64,000 nucleotides of DNA, from the NCBI RefSeq assembly GCF_947488835.1, contig NZ_CANLBK010000001.1, positions 310,001 to 374,000 on the forward strand, read 5' to 3'. The notes beneath the pieces were generated by a model. That model was not told the origin of the DNA, ran no database searches, and worked only from the letters and a program-made list of their open reading frames with translations. This document shows positions 8,236 through 16,033 of this stretch, one piece after another. The position numbers were made by a program, and so were the translations under genes. Positions within the stretch are counted from its first letter, which is position 1; each line of letters opens with the position of its first letter. Source of the stretch: an uncultured Marinobacter sp. GTDB lineage: Bacteria > Pseudomonadota > Gammaproteobacteria > Pseudomonadales > Oleiphilaceae.

Positions 8236-9952
8236 GCTCAGGCTCCGGAACACTTCTGGGTGATTTGGTCGCCAAGCCGGTTTTGTTTAACGGCGATCCC
8301 AACCTGTTAAAAACGCTAAACAGCAGGAGCAAAAGCAACACGAGCCAGAGCCCCGTGGCGGCTGCGGCATCCATTCGGTAACTGCCAAGCTGCTGATACA
8401 GCAAGACTGGCAGAGTAGGCTGGCCCGGTGTACCGAACAGCGCAATAACCCCGAAGTCACCCAGCGATAAGCCTGTGCCGTAGGCCATGGCCAAAGCCAG
8501 TGGCTTGCGCATTCTCGGCCAGTGCAGCCAACGCCAGCGATACCAGCCCAGCACGCCAAGCTGATCGGCTTGCTGACGGCTGGCTGAGTCGAGGCTCCCC
8601 AGGGGCCCTTTGAGCATCTGTAATACAAACGGCAAGGCCATCATGGCGTTGATCAGGGTAACCAGCATCAGCCCTTCACTTGAGCTGCCAAGGCTAGGGC
8701 GGAACAACAGAAACAAGCCGGTGCCGAGAACCAGAGGCGGGATCATCAAGGGTAAATACGCTGCAACATCGGTTAGCCGGGTGATGGCGGGTTTCTTCGA
8801 TGTTGTTCCACACGCCAGGATCAGCAGAGCGGCGCATAAAGACATCAAGCCGGCGGGCAGGGCGATGGCCAGGCTTCTTACTGTGGCATCAAGTAACGCG
8901 GGATTGACCGAGAAGCTACCCTGCGTGAAGAAGGCGCTGCCCATGCCGGGAAGCCCTCTGATTAAAATGGCCAAAAGCGGCATTCCCAGAAAGAGCACAA
9001 ACAATCCGAGGACGGTGCCATCTGCCAAGCGCGCGCTGGGAGAGCTCCCTGCTTTGGTTCGGTGGGCTGCAACGCGCCTGTCGGGAAGTAGCGACGCCGT
9101 AAGCCCACGGCGTACTGCCAGCCACCACAGAAAACCGCAAACAAGCAGCTGAACCATGGCAAGAAGCGCGGCCTGGCCAGAATCGAATTCGAATCGCAAA
9201 GACTGGTAAATGGCAACTTCAATGGTGGTTGCTGCAGGCCCGCCGCCCAGGGTCATCACGATGGCGAAGCTGGTGAAGCACAGGGTGAACACCAGCGCTG
9301 CAACACCGGGCAAGACAGGCTTGATGGCAGGCCACTCCACCGCGCGCCAATACCACCAGCGCCCAAGCCCGAGTTGGGCGGCAGCCCTGAGTTGCGATGG
9401 AGGTGCACCTTCAATGGCCTGCAACAGAATCCGGGCGGCCAGAGGCGCATTGAAAAACACATGGGCCAATACAATGCCGTTGATGCCGTAGAGGTTCCAG
9501 GAAGCACCAAACCAGTCGCTGGCAAAGCCAGTGAACCAACCCTGGCGCCCGTACACGCTAACCAATCCAGACACCGCAACAATCGAAGGGAGTACCAGGC
9601 TCAATTCCATCAACCGCAGCAGAACAGCGCGCCCCGGGAACGCAGGTTGTCTGGCGAGGATTCTGGCAATCGGAATAGCCACAAGAAGGCTGAGTAAAAC
9701 AGAAAGAAACGCCTGCCAAATCGTAAAGGTAACCACGGTTCGCAAATAGCGGCTTTGCCAGAGTTGGCTGATATCCGGTAGTGAAGCCTCCCAGATAAGC
9801 GCTCCCAGCCCCGCCGCTGAAAGCAGCACCAGCGCACCGGCGATCGTAAGCCCGGGCCAGAGCTGCCACCCGGGGCGACTGAAAGGTGCAGGCCGCCCGA
9901 GTCTCGAGTGCGAAGGTAAAGCGTGTTGCTGGCGCTTAGCGAGGCTATTCAT
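8228..9952 (-). CDS. thiP: Thiamine ABC transporter permease
   Basis: A 574-residue inner-membrane protein made of two fused binding-protein-dependent permease halves. Each half carries an EAA-like loop that contacts ThiQ: near residue 190, PPSQLRAAAQLGLGRWWYWR, and near 465, SASRQQADQLGVLGWYRWRW. About twelve hydrophobic segments are visible. The length and the duplicated layout fit ThiP, which differs from most ABC permeases in being a single chain. It begins 9 bp after thiB and overlaps thiQ by 8 bp, so the operon is tightly coupled. Confidence 0.93.
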   Translation of the reverse strand: MNSLAKRQQHALPSHSRLGRPAPFSRPGWQLWPGLTIAGALVLLSAAGLGALIWEASLPDISQLWQSRYLRTVVTFTIWQAFLSVLLSLLVAIPIARILARQPAFPGRAVLLRLMELSLVLPSIVAVSGLVSVYGRQGWFTGFASDWFGASWNLYGINGIVLAHVFFNAPLAARILLQAIEGAPPSQLRAAAQLGLGRWWYWRAVEWPAIKPVLPGVAALVFTLCFTSFAIVMTLGGGPAATTIEVAIYQSLRFEFDSGQAALLAMVQLLVCGFLWWLAVRRGLTASLLPDRRVAAHRTKAGSSPSARLADGTVLGLFVLFLGMPLLAILIRGLPGMGSAFFTQGSFSVNPALLDATVRSLAIALPAGLMSLCAALLILACGTTSKKPAITRLTDVAAYLPLMIPPLVLGTGLFLLFRPSLGSSSEGLMLVTLINAMMALPFVLQMLKGPLGSLDSASRQQADQLGVLGWYRWRWLHWPRMRKPLALAMAYGTGLSLGDFGVIALFGTPGQPTLPVLLYQQLGSYRMDAAAATGLWLVLLLLLLFSVFNRLGSPLNKTGLATKSPRSVPEPEHA

Positions 9953-9961
9953 GGTCTGTGA

Positions 9962-10966
9962 TTAGCGTGTCATGGCATCCAGCCACTCGTTCATCCATTG
10001 GCGGCGCTTATCACTGACCGTTTTTGGGTCAAAATACAGCGCTTCCTCTGGCTGAATCAGCTTGTCGAAAACAGACGGCAATTCATCGCCCAGGTCAGTA
10101 GCTGGGTACATCACATTTTTAAGGGGAATGTGCCGTTGGAAATCCGCGCTCAGCATAAAGTCCAGAAACTCACGCCCGAGTTCTTTCTGATCGGATGGCT
10201 CAACCAGAGCCGCCACTTCAACCTGCAGGTAGTGGCCTTCTTCGAATTGCACAGCCTGGTAACGGTCGGTTTTATCCACGGCCATGTGGTAAGCCGGGGA
10301 GGTGCTGTAGGAAAGAATCATCGGTGCCTCACCGTTCATGAACAGCGAGAAATAGCCGTCGCTCCAGCTTTTGGTTGTGGTGAGAATCTTGCCGTTGAGT
10401 TGCTGCCACTTTTCAGCCGCCTGATTACCATAAATATGGCGCATCCAGAGCAGCAATCCAAGGCCGGGGGTGCTGGTTCTCGGGTCCTGGATGATGATCT
10501 TCAGGTCGTCAGGGGCTGCGATTAATGCTTCCAGGCTTTTTGGCGGGTTGGGTAGTTGTTCGGTATCGTAAACAAACGCAAAGTAGCCCCAGTCGTAAGG
10601 TACAAATACCGGGTCTTGCCACTTGATGGGCAGGTTCAGAGCTGAAAGATCGGTTTCATGGTTTGCCAACAAGCCGGTTTGCCGGGTGGTTTCCATGGTG
10701 GCGGTGTCGAGGCCCAGCACCACATCGGCCTGAGTGCTTTTGCCCTCAAGGCGCAGGCGTTGGAGAATGTCGCCACCGCTGTCCAGAACCACATAGTTGA
10801 TCTGGCAGTTGCACGTTTGCTCAAAGGCTTCTTTAACGGCTGGACCCGGGCCCCATTCTGCGGCGAAAGAGGGGTGGGTATACACAGTAAGGGTGGTTGC
10901 CTTTTGGGCGTGTGCAGGCGCAAACGCCAAGGCAAGCAGAAACAGTGCAAACGCTCGGATGAGCAT
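9962..10966 (-). CDS. thiB: Thiamine-binding periplasmic protein
   Basis: A 334-residue extracytoplasmic solute-binding protein. The start is ATG at 10966, with GGAGG at 10977-10981 (complement). A Sec signal peptide (MLIRAFALFLLALAFAPAHA) ends before QKATTLTVYTHPSF. The segment VYTHPSFAAEWGPGPAVKEAFE and the later KSWSDGYFSLFMNGEAPMILSYSTSPAYH are typical of ThiB/TbpA. It delivers thiamine to ThiPQ. It is the first gene of the operon, which lies behind the TPP riboswitch at about 11048-11125, so expression is expected to fall when TPP is plentiful. A longer open frame to 11065 runs into the riboswitch and is not a plausible start. Confidence 0.95.
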   Translation of the reverse strand: MLIRAFALFLLALAFAPAHAQKATTLTVYTHPSFAAEWGPGPAVKEAFEQTCNCQINYVVLDSGGDILQRLRLEGKSTQADVVLGLDTATMETTRQTGLLANHETDLSALNLPIKWQDPVFVPYDWGYFAFVYDTEQLPNPPKSLEALIAAPDDLKIIIQDPRTSTPGLGLLLWMRHIYGNQAAEKWQQLNGKILTTTKSWSDGYFSLFMNGEAPMILSYSTSPAYHMAVDKTDRYQAVQFEEGHYLQVEVAALVEPSDQKELGREFLDFMLSADFQRHIPLKNVMYPATDLGDELPSVFDKLIQPEEALYFDPKTVSDKRRQWMNEWLDAMTR

Positions 10967-11047
10967 GGTGGTGTAACCTCCGCAACAAGTTAAGGGTGGC
11001 CATAATTGGCAGCCATGTCGCGGGCCCCACCGGCTCTGGTGAGTGCT

Positions 11048-11125
11048 CAATCCCTTCGCCGGCATAATCCGGATCAGGTTCCGCGGGTATGGTCTCAGCC
11101 CGGCATTTGCCCGGCACCCCGTTGA
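11048..11125 (-). promoter_or_regulatory. TPP riboswitch (thi box)
   Basis: Read on the minus strand, the hallmark blocks of the TPP aptamer appear in order: GGGGTGCC (about 11113-11120), GGCTGAGA (about 11093-11100), ATACCC (about 11085-11090), GGAACCTGATC (about 11071-11082), then the purine-rich block GGATTATGCC and GCGAAGGGA. It lies in the leader of thiB, roughly 80-160 bases before its ATG. It is expected to bind thiamine pyrophosphate and reduce expression of thiBPQ. Whether it acts through an intrinsic terminator or by hiding the GGAGG of thiB is not clear from the sequence; no U-tract is obvious, which favours translational control. Confidence 0.95.
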
Positions 11126-11183
11126 GTTGAATTAAGTGTACCATGCTGGCGGTTGGCAATGGTAAGAGGCAAGGAGAACGCAG

Positions 11184-12317
11184 GTGCCAAAGTTTTTACA
11201 CACAGCAGACTGGCAAATGGGCCGGACCTACAGCCGGTTTGACGCCGAAGATGGCGCGGCATTGGTTGAAGCACGATATGAAGCCATCGAGCGGCTGGCG
11301 GCACTGGCCACTGAACACCAGTGCGATGCGGTATTGGTTGCCGGCGATGTGTTTGATGCTCAAACGGTGGCTGATCGCACCATCAGGCGCGTATTTAACG
11401 CCACCCGTGGCTTTGAGGGTCCCTGGGTAATGCTGCCAGGTAACCACGATGCGGCACTTGCCGAGAGCGTGTGGGCTCGCGCAAAGCGCCTTGGCGCCGT
11501 TCCACCGAACGTTCACCTTGCGCTTGAATCCGGGGTTACATCGTTGCCGGAGCAGGGCATCGCAGTGCTGGCCGCGCCTCTAACCCAGCGCCATACCTAT
11601 GGCGACCTGACTCAGCCATTTGCTGAAATGGAAACCCCTCCCGATTCGCTTCGCATAGGATTGGCCCACGGCAGCGTTCAGGGCTTGCTACCGGATGAAA
11701 TTGATTCCACCAACCCCATTGCCCCCGACAGAACCGCCACAGCCAATCTGGATTACCTGGCCTTGGGTGACTGGCACGGCGTTAAGCAGATAAATGATCG
11801 AACCTGGTACAGCGGCACGCCGGAACCCGAGCGATTCCGCAACAACGATGCCGGGTACGTATTGATTGTTGATATTGAAAGCCCCGGTGCGACACCTCAA
11901 GTGACCCGCCACGAAACCGCCCGGTATCAATGGCACCAGTGGCGAGAGACTCTATCTGTCCCGTCCGATCTGGGCGAACTGCTGATTCGCTTAGGCCAAT
12001 TGCCCGAGGCTTCGGTTCTGGATTTGAAGCTTAACGGTACACTCACGCTGGCCGGCGATCAAAAACTGACGGATGCACTTTCTGTCGCAGAAGCTCGCTA
12101 CCGCAGCGTTACCTGTGATCGAAGCGGCCTGCAGCTTTCGCCAACAGAAGAAGATATTGCCGAACTGCATGCAGACGGATACCTCGGAGAAGTGGTTCAA
12201 GAACTGAGGGAGAGCCAGCAGGCGACAGAAGAAGATGAGGCGGCTGCCGTAGCACGGGATGCATTGGGCATTCTTGCAGGCTTGCTCAAATCTAAAGACG
12301 CGGAGGTGGCCCAATGA
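11184..12317 (+). CDS. SbcD/YhaO-like metallophosphatase (DNA repair exonuclease subunit)
   Basis: A 377-residue calcineurin-like phosphoesterase. The start is GTG at 11184 after AAGGAG (11171-11176). Metal-site motifs are HTADWQ (6-11; most family members have DxH, here Asp-Trp-Gln), GDVFD (54-58), GNHD (86-89), LAHGSV and GDWHGV. The protein is fused in operon to an SbcC-like ATPase by an ATGA overlap. SbcCD/Mre11-Rad50-type complexes process DNA ends and hairpins. The closest characterised layout is Bacillus YhaO-YhaN. The Q at the DxH position is odd but may be a subfamily feature. It is divergent from thiB. Confidence 0.88.
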   Translation: MPKFLHTADWQMGRTYSRFDAEDGAALVEARYEAIERLAALATEHQCDAVLVAGDVFDAQTVADRTIRRVFNATRGFEGPWVMLPGNHDAALAESVWARAKRLGAVPPNVHLALESGVTSLPEQGIAVLAAPLTQRHTYGDLTQPFAEMETPPDSLRIGLAHGSVQGLLPDEIDSTNPIAPDRTATANLDYLALGDWHGVKQINDRTWYSGTPEPERFRNNDAGYVLIVDIESPGATPQVTRHETARYQWHQWRETLSVPSDLGELLIRLGQLPEASVLDLKLNGTLTLAGDQKLTDALSVAEARYRSVTCDRSGLQLSPTEEDIAELHADGYLGEVVQELRESQQATEEDEAAAVARDALGILAGLLKSKDAEVAQ

Positions 12318-14962
12318 AACTCCAGCGTTTGCGTGTTGAGCAGTTTCGCCAATTCAGGCAGGGCCTGGAGCTGGATAGCCTTCAGTCTGGTATCAACCTG
12401 ATTCATGGCCCCAACGAATCAGGTAAGAGCACCCTGGTCCGGGCCATTCGTGCCGCCTTCTTTGATCGTTACCGGTCCAAATCCGCTGAGGAACTGGCAC
12501 CCTGGGGCGATTCATCCGCTGCCCCGACCGTTGAGTTGGTGTTCGAACACAAAGGCCAGCGCTGGCAGTTGGACAAACGCTTCCTCAAGCGCCACCGCTG
12601 CGACTTGAAGGTTGACGACACAGAGTTCAGCGGTGAAGAAGCCGAAGAAAAGCTTGCCGAGTTGCTGGGCTATCAGTTCCCCAAAAAAGGCGCCAGTAAA
12701 GAGGAGCACTGGGGCATCCCAGGCTTGCTTTGGGTTGAGCAGGGAACCGGACAAAACATTGAGAACGCCGTACTGCACGCCGGTGGACACCTGAAATCCG
12801 CATTGAACAACCTGGTGGGTGAAGTCGCCAGCAGCGGTGGTGACGAGATTATTCAGGCAGTAGAGCAGCAGCGCAAAGAACTCATGACATCCACCGGGAA
12901 ACCAAGGGGCGACTATCTTGAGCTCGCAAATACTCGAGAGACACTGCAACAGCAAGTGTCGGACCTGAAATCACGGGTTGAACAGTACAAGGCTCAAGTG
13001 GATCGTTTGGGAACTTTAGCCGCAGAGCATGAGCAGGCCAATCGCGAACGGCCCTGGGAAGAGGCCCGTCGGGAAATGCAGCTCGCAGAAACAAAGTACC
13101 GGGAAGTTGAGGCGCTGCAGGAGCAACAAGCTCGGGGAATCGAGTCGCAAAAACAGATTCAGAAAAACATCATTTTGCTCCAGCAAAGCCAGACCCATTG
13201 GCGCAACCAGAATGAGCAGCTCGCGCTGCGTCATCAGAGTTATCTCAAGGCAAAGCAACAACTGGAGCAGGAAGAACTCGCCAGCCCTGAGTTGGTTAAG
13301 AAGGTTGAGGCTGCGCGTAGCCAGTACCAGCTTGCCAATCAAGCCGTGCAGCAGGCCCACCTCAGAGATAAATGGGAGAGGCTGGAGAAGGACTGCGCGA
13401 GACTGAAAGCGGATCTCGCGAAACTGAATCAACGCCAGGAAGAGGCCAAAGGGATTCAGGTTTCGCTGGATGCAGCACGAAGTGCTAGAAAGACAAACCT
13501 TATAGATATCGAAGCATTACGAGAGCTAAAGAAGAATCAACGTGAACTTGATGATGCGAATATCCGAATCCAAACCGTAGCCACCCGTGTTACCTGGAAC
13601 TTGAAACCAGGTGTATCGCTGGATCTGGATGGGGAGAGCGTTGAGGGGCAGGGCGAGAAGCTGCTGCTGGAACAAAGCGTTCTCGCAATTCCAGGTATCG
13701 GTGACCTTGGCATTCAGCCCGGTGGAAATGATCTTGCCAGCCTCAGACGGCAGCTCGAGCGGTTGGAGCAATCTGTTTCGCAACAGCTCGCTGAGCTGGC
13801 TGTTGAGTCCGTTGAGGCGGCGGAGTTGAAGCTGACGCGACTGCACGATGCAGAGGCACAGATACAGCGTTTTGATGACCTACTGAAATCCCTGGCACCT
13901 AAAGGCGTCGATCAGCTTGGCTCCGAGAGATCTGAGGTGGAGTCCGAACTGCTCGCCCATTCAACGGAACTTGAAGCCCTGCCAGACGCTGCTGTGACGG
14001 ATGGTGACGCCAAGCCGCTCAGCCAGGCCGAGGCGGAGCTGAAACAGGCGGAAGTACGACTGACGGAAGCCGAGGCCGGGCAGAGGAATCAGGAAGGCCT
14101 GCTGCATAAAGCCCGCTACGTTAGCGAATCGGCATTGCGGGAATGGCAACGAATGCACGAGGAGCTGAACAGCCCTGAGCGCCAGTCGCAGATAGAAGGA
14201 ATAGCTCGCGATATCGCCGCTGCGGAAACGCAAAAAGCAGAACTCGAAGCATCCTTGAAAGACCGTGAAACCCTCATTCGAGAAGCTCGCCCAGAGCTTT
14301 TGAAGCAGGACATAGCGCGTTACCGTGCAACTGCCGAGCATCAGGAAACTGCCCAACAAAAGCGGGCCCTGGAACTAAGCGAAATCCGGGCGAAGCTGGA
14401 AGCCTGGGGTGCTGAGGGGTTGGAGGAGAAGCACAACGAACTGGCGGCTGATCTAGAACACGTTACCCGCCGGTATTTTGAGCTCGATAGACGGGCAAAA
14501 GCGCTGGATATGCTCCTGAACCTGTTAATTGAAAAACGCCAGGCACTGACAAGGCGTTTGCAGGCGCCGCTGCAAAAACATCTGGATCACTACCTGACCG
14601 TTCTGTTCCCCGAAGCCAGCCTGGAAGTGGATGAAAACCTCATGCCCGGGAAATTCAGCCGGGGCAGTGAGCTGGGGCAGATGGCAGAGTTGAGTTTTGG
14701 TGCCCGGGAACAGATGGGCCTGATCAGCCGCCTGGCCTATGCAGACCTGCTGCAAGAAGCAGGGCGGCCGACACTGATCATTCTGGATGACACCCTGGTG
14801 CACAGCGACTCAGCGCGTCTGGATGGTATGAAGCGGATACTGTTTGACGCCGCCACTCGCCACCAGATACTGTTGTTGACCTGCCATCCTGAAAAGTGGC
14901 GGGACTTGGGCGTTGAGCCGAGGGACCTCGAGGCACTTAAGATTCAGAGTGCTTCTGGTTAA
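12314..14962 (+). CDS. SbcC/YhaN-like coiled-coil ATPase
   Basis: An 882-residue SMC/Rad50-type ATPase partner of the upstream phosphoesterase. The N-terminal Walker A GPNESGKST is at 32-40 in an FRQFRQGLELD context. The middle (about 190-760) is rich in Glu, Gln, Lys and Leu heptads and should form coiled coils. The C-terminus holds the signature-like SFGAREQMGLISRLAYADLL and Walker B/D-loop LIILDDTLVHSDSARLDGM. No CxxC zinc-hook motif was found in the coiled coil, which separates it from canonical SbcC/Rad50 and brings it nearer to YhaN. Likely role: ATP-gated DNA end processing with the SbcD-like subunit. Confidence 0.88.
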   Translation: MKLQRLRVEQFRQFRQGLELDSLQSGINLIHGPNESGKSTLVRAIRAAFFDRYRSKSAEELAPWGDSSAAPTVELVFEHKGQRWQLDKRFLKRHRCDLKVDDTEFSGEEAEEKLAELLGYQFPKKGASKEEHWGIPGLLWVEQGTGQNIENAVLHAGGHLKSALNNLVGEVASSGGDEIIQAVEQQRKELMTSTGKPRGDYLELANTRETLQQQVSDLKSRVEQYKAQVDRLGTLAAEHEQANRERPWEEARREMQLAETKYREVEALQEQQARGIESQKQIQKNIILLQQSQTHWRNQNEQLALRHQSYLKAKQQLEQEELASPELVKKVEAARSQYQLANQAVQQAHLRDKWERLEKDCARLKADLAKLNQRQEEAKGIQVSLDAARSARKTNLIDIEALRELKKNQRELDDANIRIQTVATRVTWNLKPGVSLDLDGESVEGQGEKLLLEQSVLAIPGIGDLGIQPGGNDLASLRRQLERLEQSVSQQLAELAVESVEAAELKLTRLHDAEAQIQRFDDLLKSLAPKGVDQLGSERSEVESELLAHSTELEALPDAAVTDGDAKPLSQAEAELKQAEVRLTEAEAGQRNQEGLLHKARYVSESALREWQRMHEELNSPERQSQIEGIARDIAAAETQKAELEASLKDRETLIREARPELLKQDIARYRATAEHQETAQQKRALELSEIRAKLEAWGAEGLEEKHNELAADLEHVTRRYFELDRRAKALDMLLNLLIEKRQALTRRLQAPLQKHLDHYLTVLFPEASLEVDENLMPGKFSRGSELGQMAELSFGAREQMGLISRLAYADLLQEAGRPTLIILDDTLVHSDSARLDGMKRILFDAATRHQILLLTCHPEKWRDLGVEPRDLEALKIQSASG

Positions 14963-15008
14963 AAAACACCCACAAACCTCTACTAAAACAGAAACTTAAA
15001 AAAAGGTG

Positions 15009-15036
15009 TTGACGAAAGAGCCGTAATCCGTAGAAT
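15009..15036 (+). promoter_or_regulatory. Sigma-70 promoter for the tRNA-Gly/tRNA-Cys unit
   Basis: TTGACG at 15009-15014 and TAGAAT at 15031-15036, separated by 16 bp, stand about 40 bp before tRNA-Gly. The match to consensus -35 and -10 elements is good, as is usual for stable RNA genes. The stretch 14963-15008 before it is A-rich. Confidence 0.7.
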
Positions 15037-15075
15037 ACGCATCCGTTGTCGGGGCATTGCTTCGATACGCTTGAA

Positions 15076-15151
15076 GCGGGAATAGCTCAGTTGGTAGAGC
15101 GCAACCTTGCCAAGGTTGAGGTCGCGAGTTCGAATCTCGTTTCCCGCTCCA
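15076..15151 (+). tRNA. tRNA-Gly (anticodon GCC)
   Basis: A 76-nt tRNA. Acceptor arms GCGGGAA and TTCCCGC pair perfectly. The D-loop sequence is AGCTCAGTTGGTAGAGC, the anticodon GCC sits in a loop closed by ACCTT/AAGGT, the T-loop is GTTCGAATC, and CCA is encoded at 15149-15151. It reads glycine codons GGC/GGU. Confidence 0.97.
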
Positions 15152-15214
15152 ATTTCTTCAAGTCTCTCAATGCCAACCTGAGAGCACAAAGACTCGATTC
15201 CTTCGATCTTTTTA

Positions 15215-15288
15215 GGCGCGGTGGCAGAGTGGTCATGCAGCGGACTGCAACTCCGCGTACGCCGGTTCGATTCCGACCCGCGCCTCCA
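15215..15288 (+). tRNA. tRNA-Cys (anticodon GCA)
   Basis: A 74-nt tRNA with acceptor arms GGCGCGG and CCGCGCC, D-arm GGCAGAGTGGTCATGC, anticodon loop CTGCAAC (GCA) in a GCGGA/TCCGC stem, T-loop GGTTCGATTCC and encoded CCA at 15286-15288. It follows tRNA-Gly by 63 bp and should be on the same precursor. The tRNA-Leu that often completes this cluster in pseudomonads is absent here. Confidence 0.97.
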
Positions 15289-15385
15289 TTATTTCTACAT
15301 AGTTTTCAGTTGCTTCACCTGTCAGCCTAGCTGTGCACTACACCAATCTGGCTCGGTTTTACTCGAGTTCACCCTGTGTGTTTAT

Positions 15386-15997
15386 TCACCCGTTCAATAA
15401 AGTCCCGCCCCAGATCACAAGTACCACTATGGTAACGGCGATGGCTGCCGATACTTTGTGGCGTTCGAAAATAGCCTGGGCTTTGTTGCCCGCAATGAAA
15501 ACCAGCAGCCCCAAACCATAGTATCTCAGTGCCCGTGACAAGGCAGACGCTAAAATAAACAAGAAGAAAGAGTAGCTCGTTGCGCCAGCGGCCAGCATGG
15601 CAATCTGAAACGGAATCGGAATAACGCCTACGCTCAGGATAAACCAGAACCCGTCCTCCTCCATTCGCATACGCACGTGCTCGAATTGCTCGGGTGTGGA
15701 GACCATCTCTACCAGTTGCTGTCCAACGGCATCAAACACGAAATAACCAACGAAATAGCCTACCGTCGCGCCGGCCAGGCAGCCGAGCAGGGCAATCGTG
15801 CTGAGAATAAATATCTGGCTGCGGCGAGCCTGCATCAGGGGAATGAGGATGGCTTCCAACGGGATGGGAATGATGATGGATTCGAGAAAGGACGCAATTC
15901 CTAGCCCCCAGAACGCGTGGCGTGAGTATACCAGGCGTTTAGTCAGACTTTTAAAGCGGTCCCGTCCCCGGTAAGTATCTGAGCTCGCGTCGTTCAT
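15386..15997 (-). CDS. YqaA/DedA-like (VTT domain) inner-membrane protein
   Basis: A 203-residue polytopic protein from ATG 15997 (preceded by AAAGG; the open frame extends to a GTG at 16012 without better support). The segment SFLESIIIPIPLEAILIPLMQARR followed by ALLGCLAGATVGYFVGYFVFDAVG marks the YqaA branch of the VTT/DedA superfamily, membrane proteins linked to lipid scrambling and envelope homeostasis. Residue F-W-F-I-L-S-V-G-V-I-P-I-P-F matches the second re-entrant loop. Specific function in this organism is unknown. It starts 36 bp after the stop of the GGDEF-EAL gene on the same strand, so the two may share a transcript. Confidence 0.85.
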   Translation of the reverse strand: MNDASSDTYRGRDRFKSLTKRLVYSRHAFWGLGIASFLESIIIPIPLEAILIPLMQARRSQIFILSTIALLGCLAGATVGYFVGYFVFDAVGQQLVEMVSTPEQFEHVRMRMEEDGFWFILSVGVIPIPFQIAMLAAGATSYSFFLFILASALSRALRYYGLGLLVFIAGNKAQAIFERHKVSAAIAVTIVVLVIWGGTLLNG

Positions 15998-16033
15998 TGC
16001 GTCGCCTTTCACTCTTTGTATGGCGTAGGCTTG

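Noticed and set aside
15076..15288. tRNA genes as an integration site for a mobile element
   Set aside because: No integrase, no direct repeat of the tRNA 3' end and no atypical block follows.
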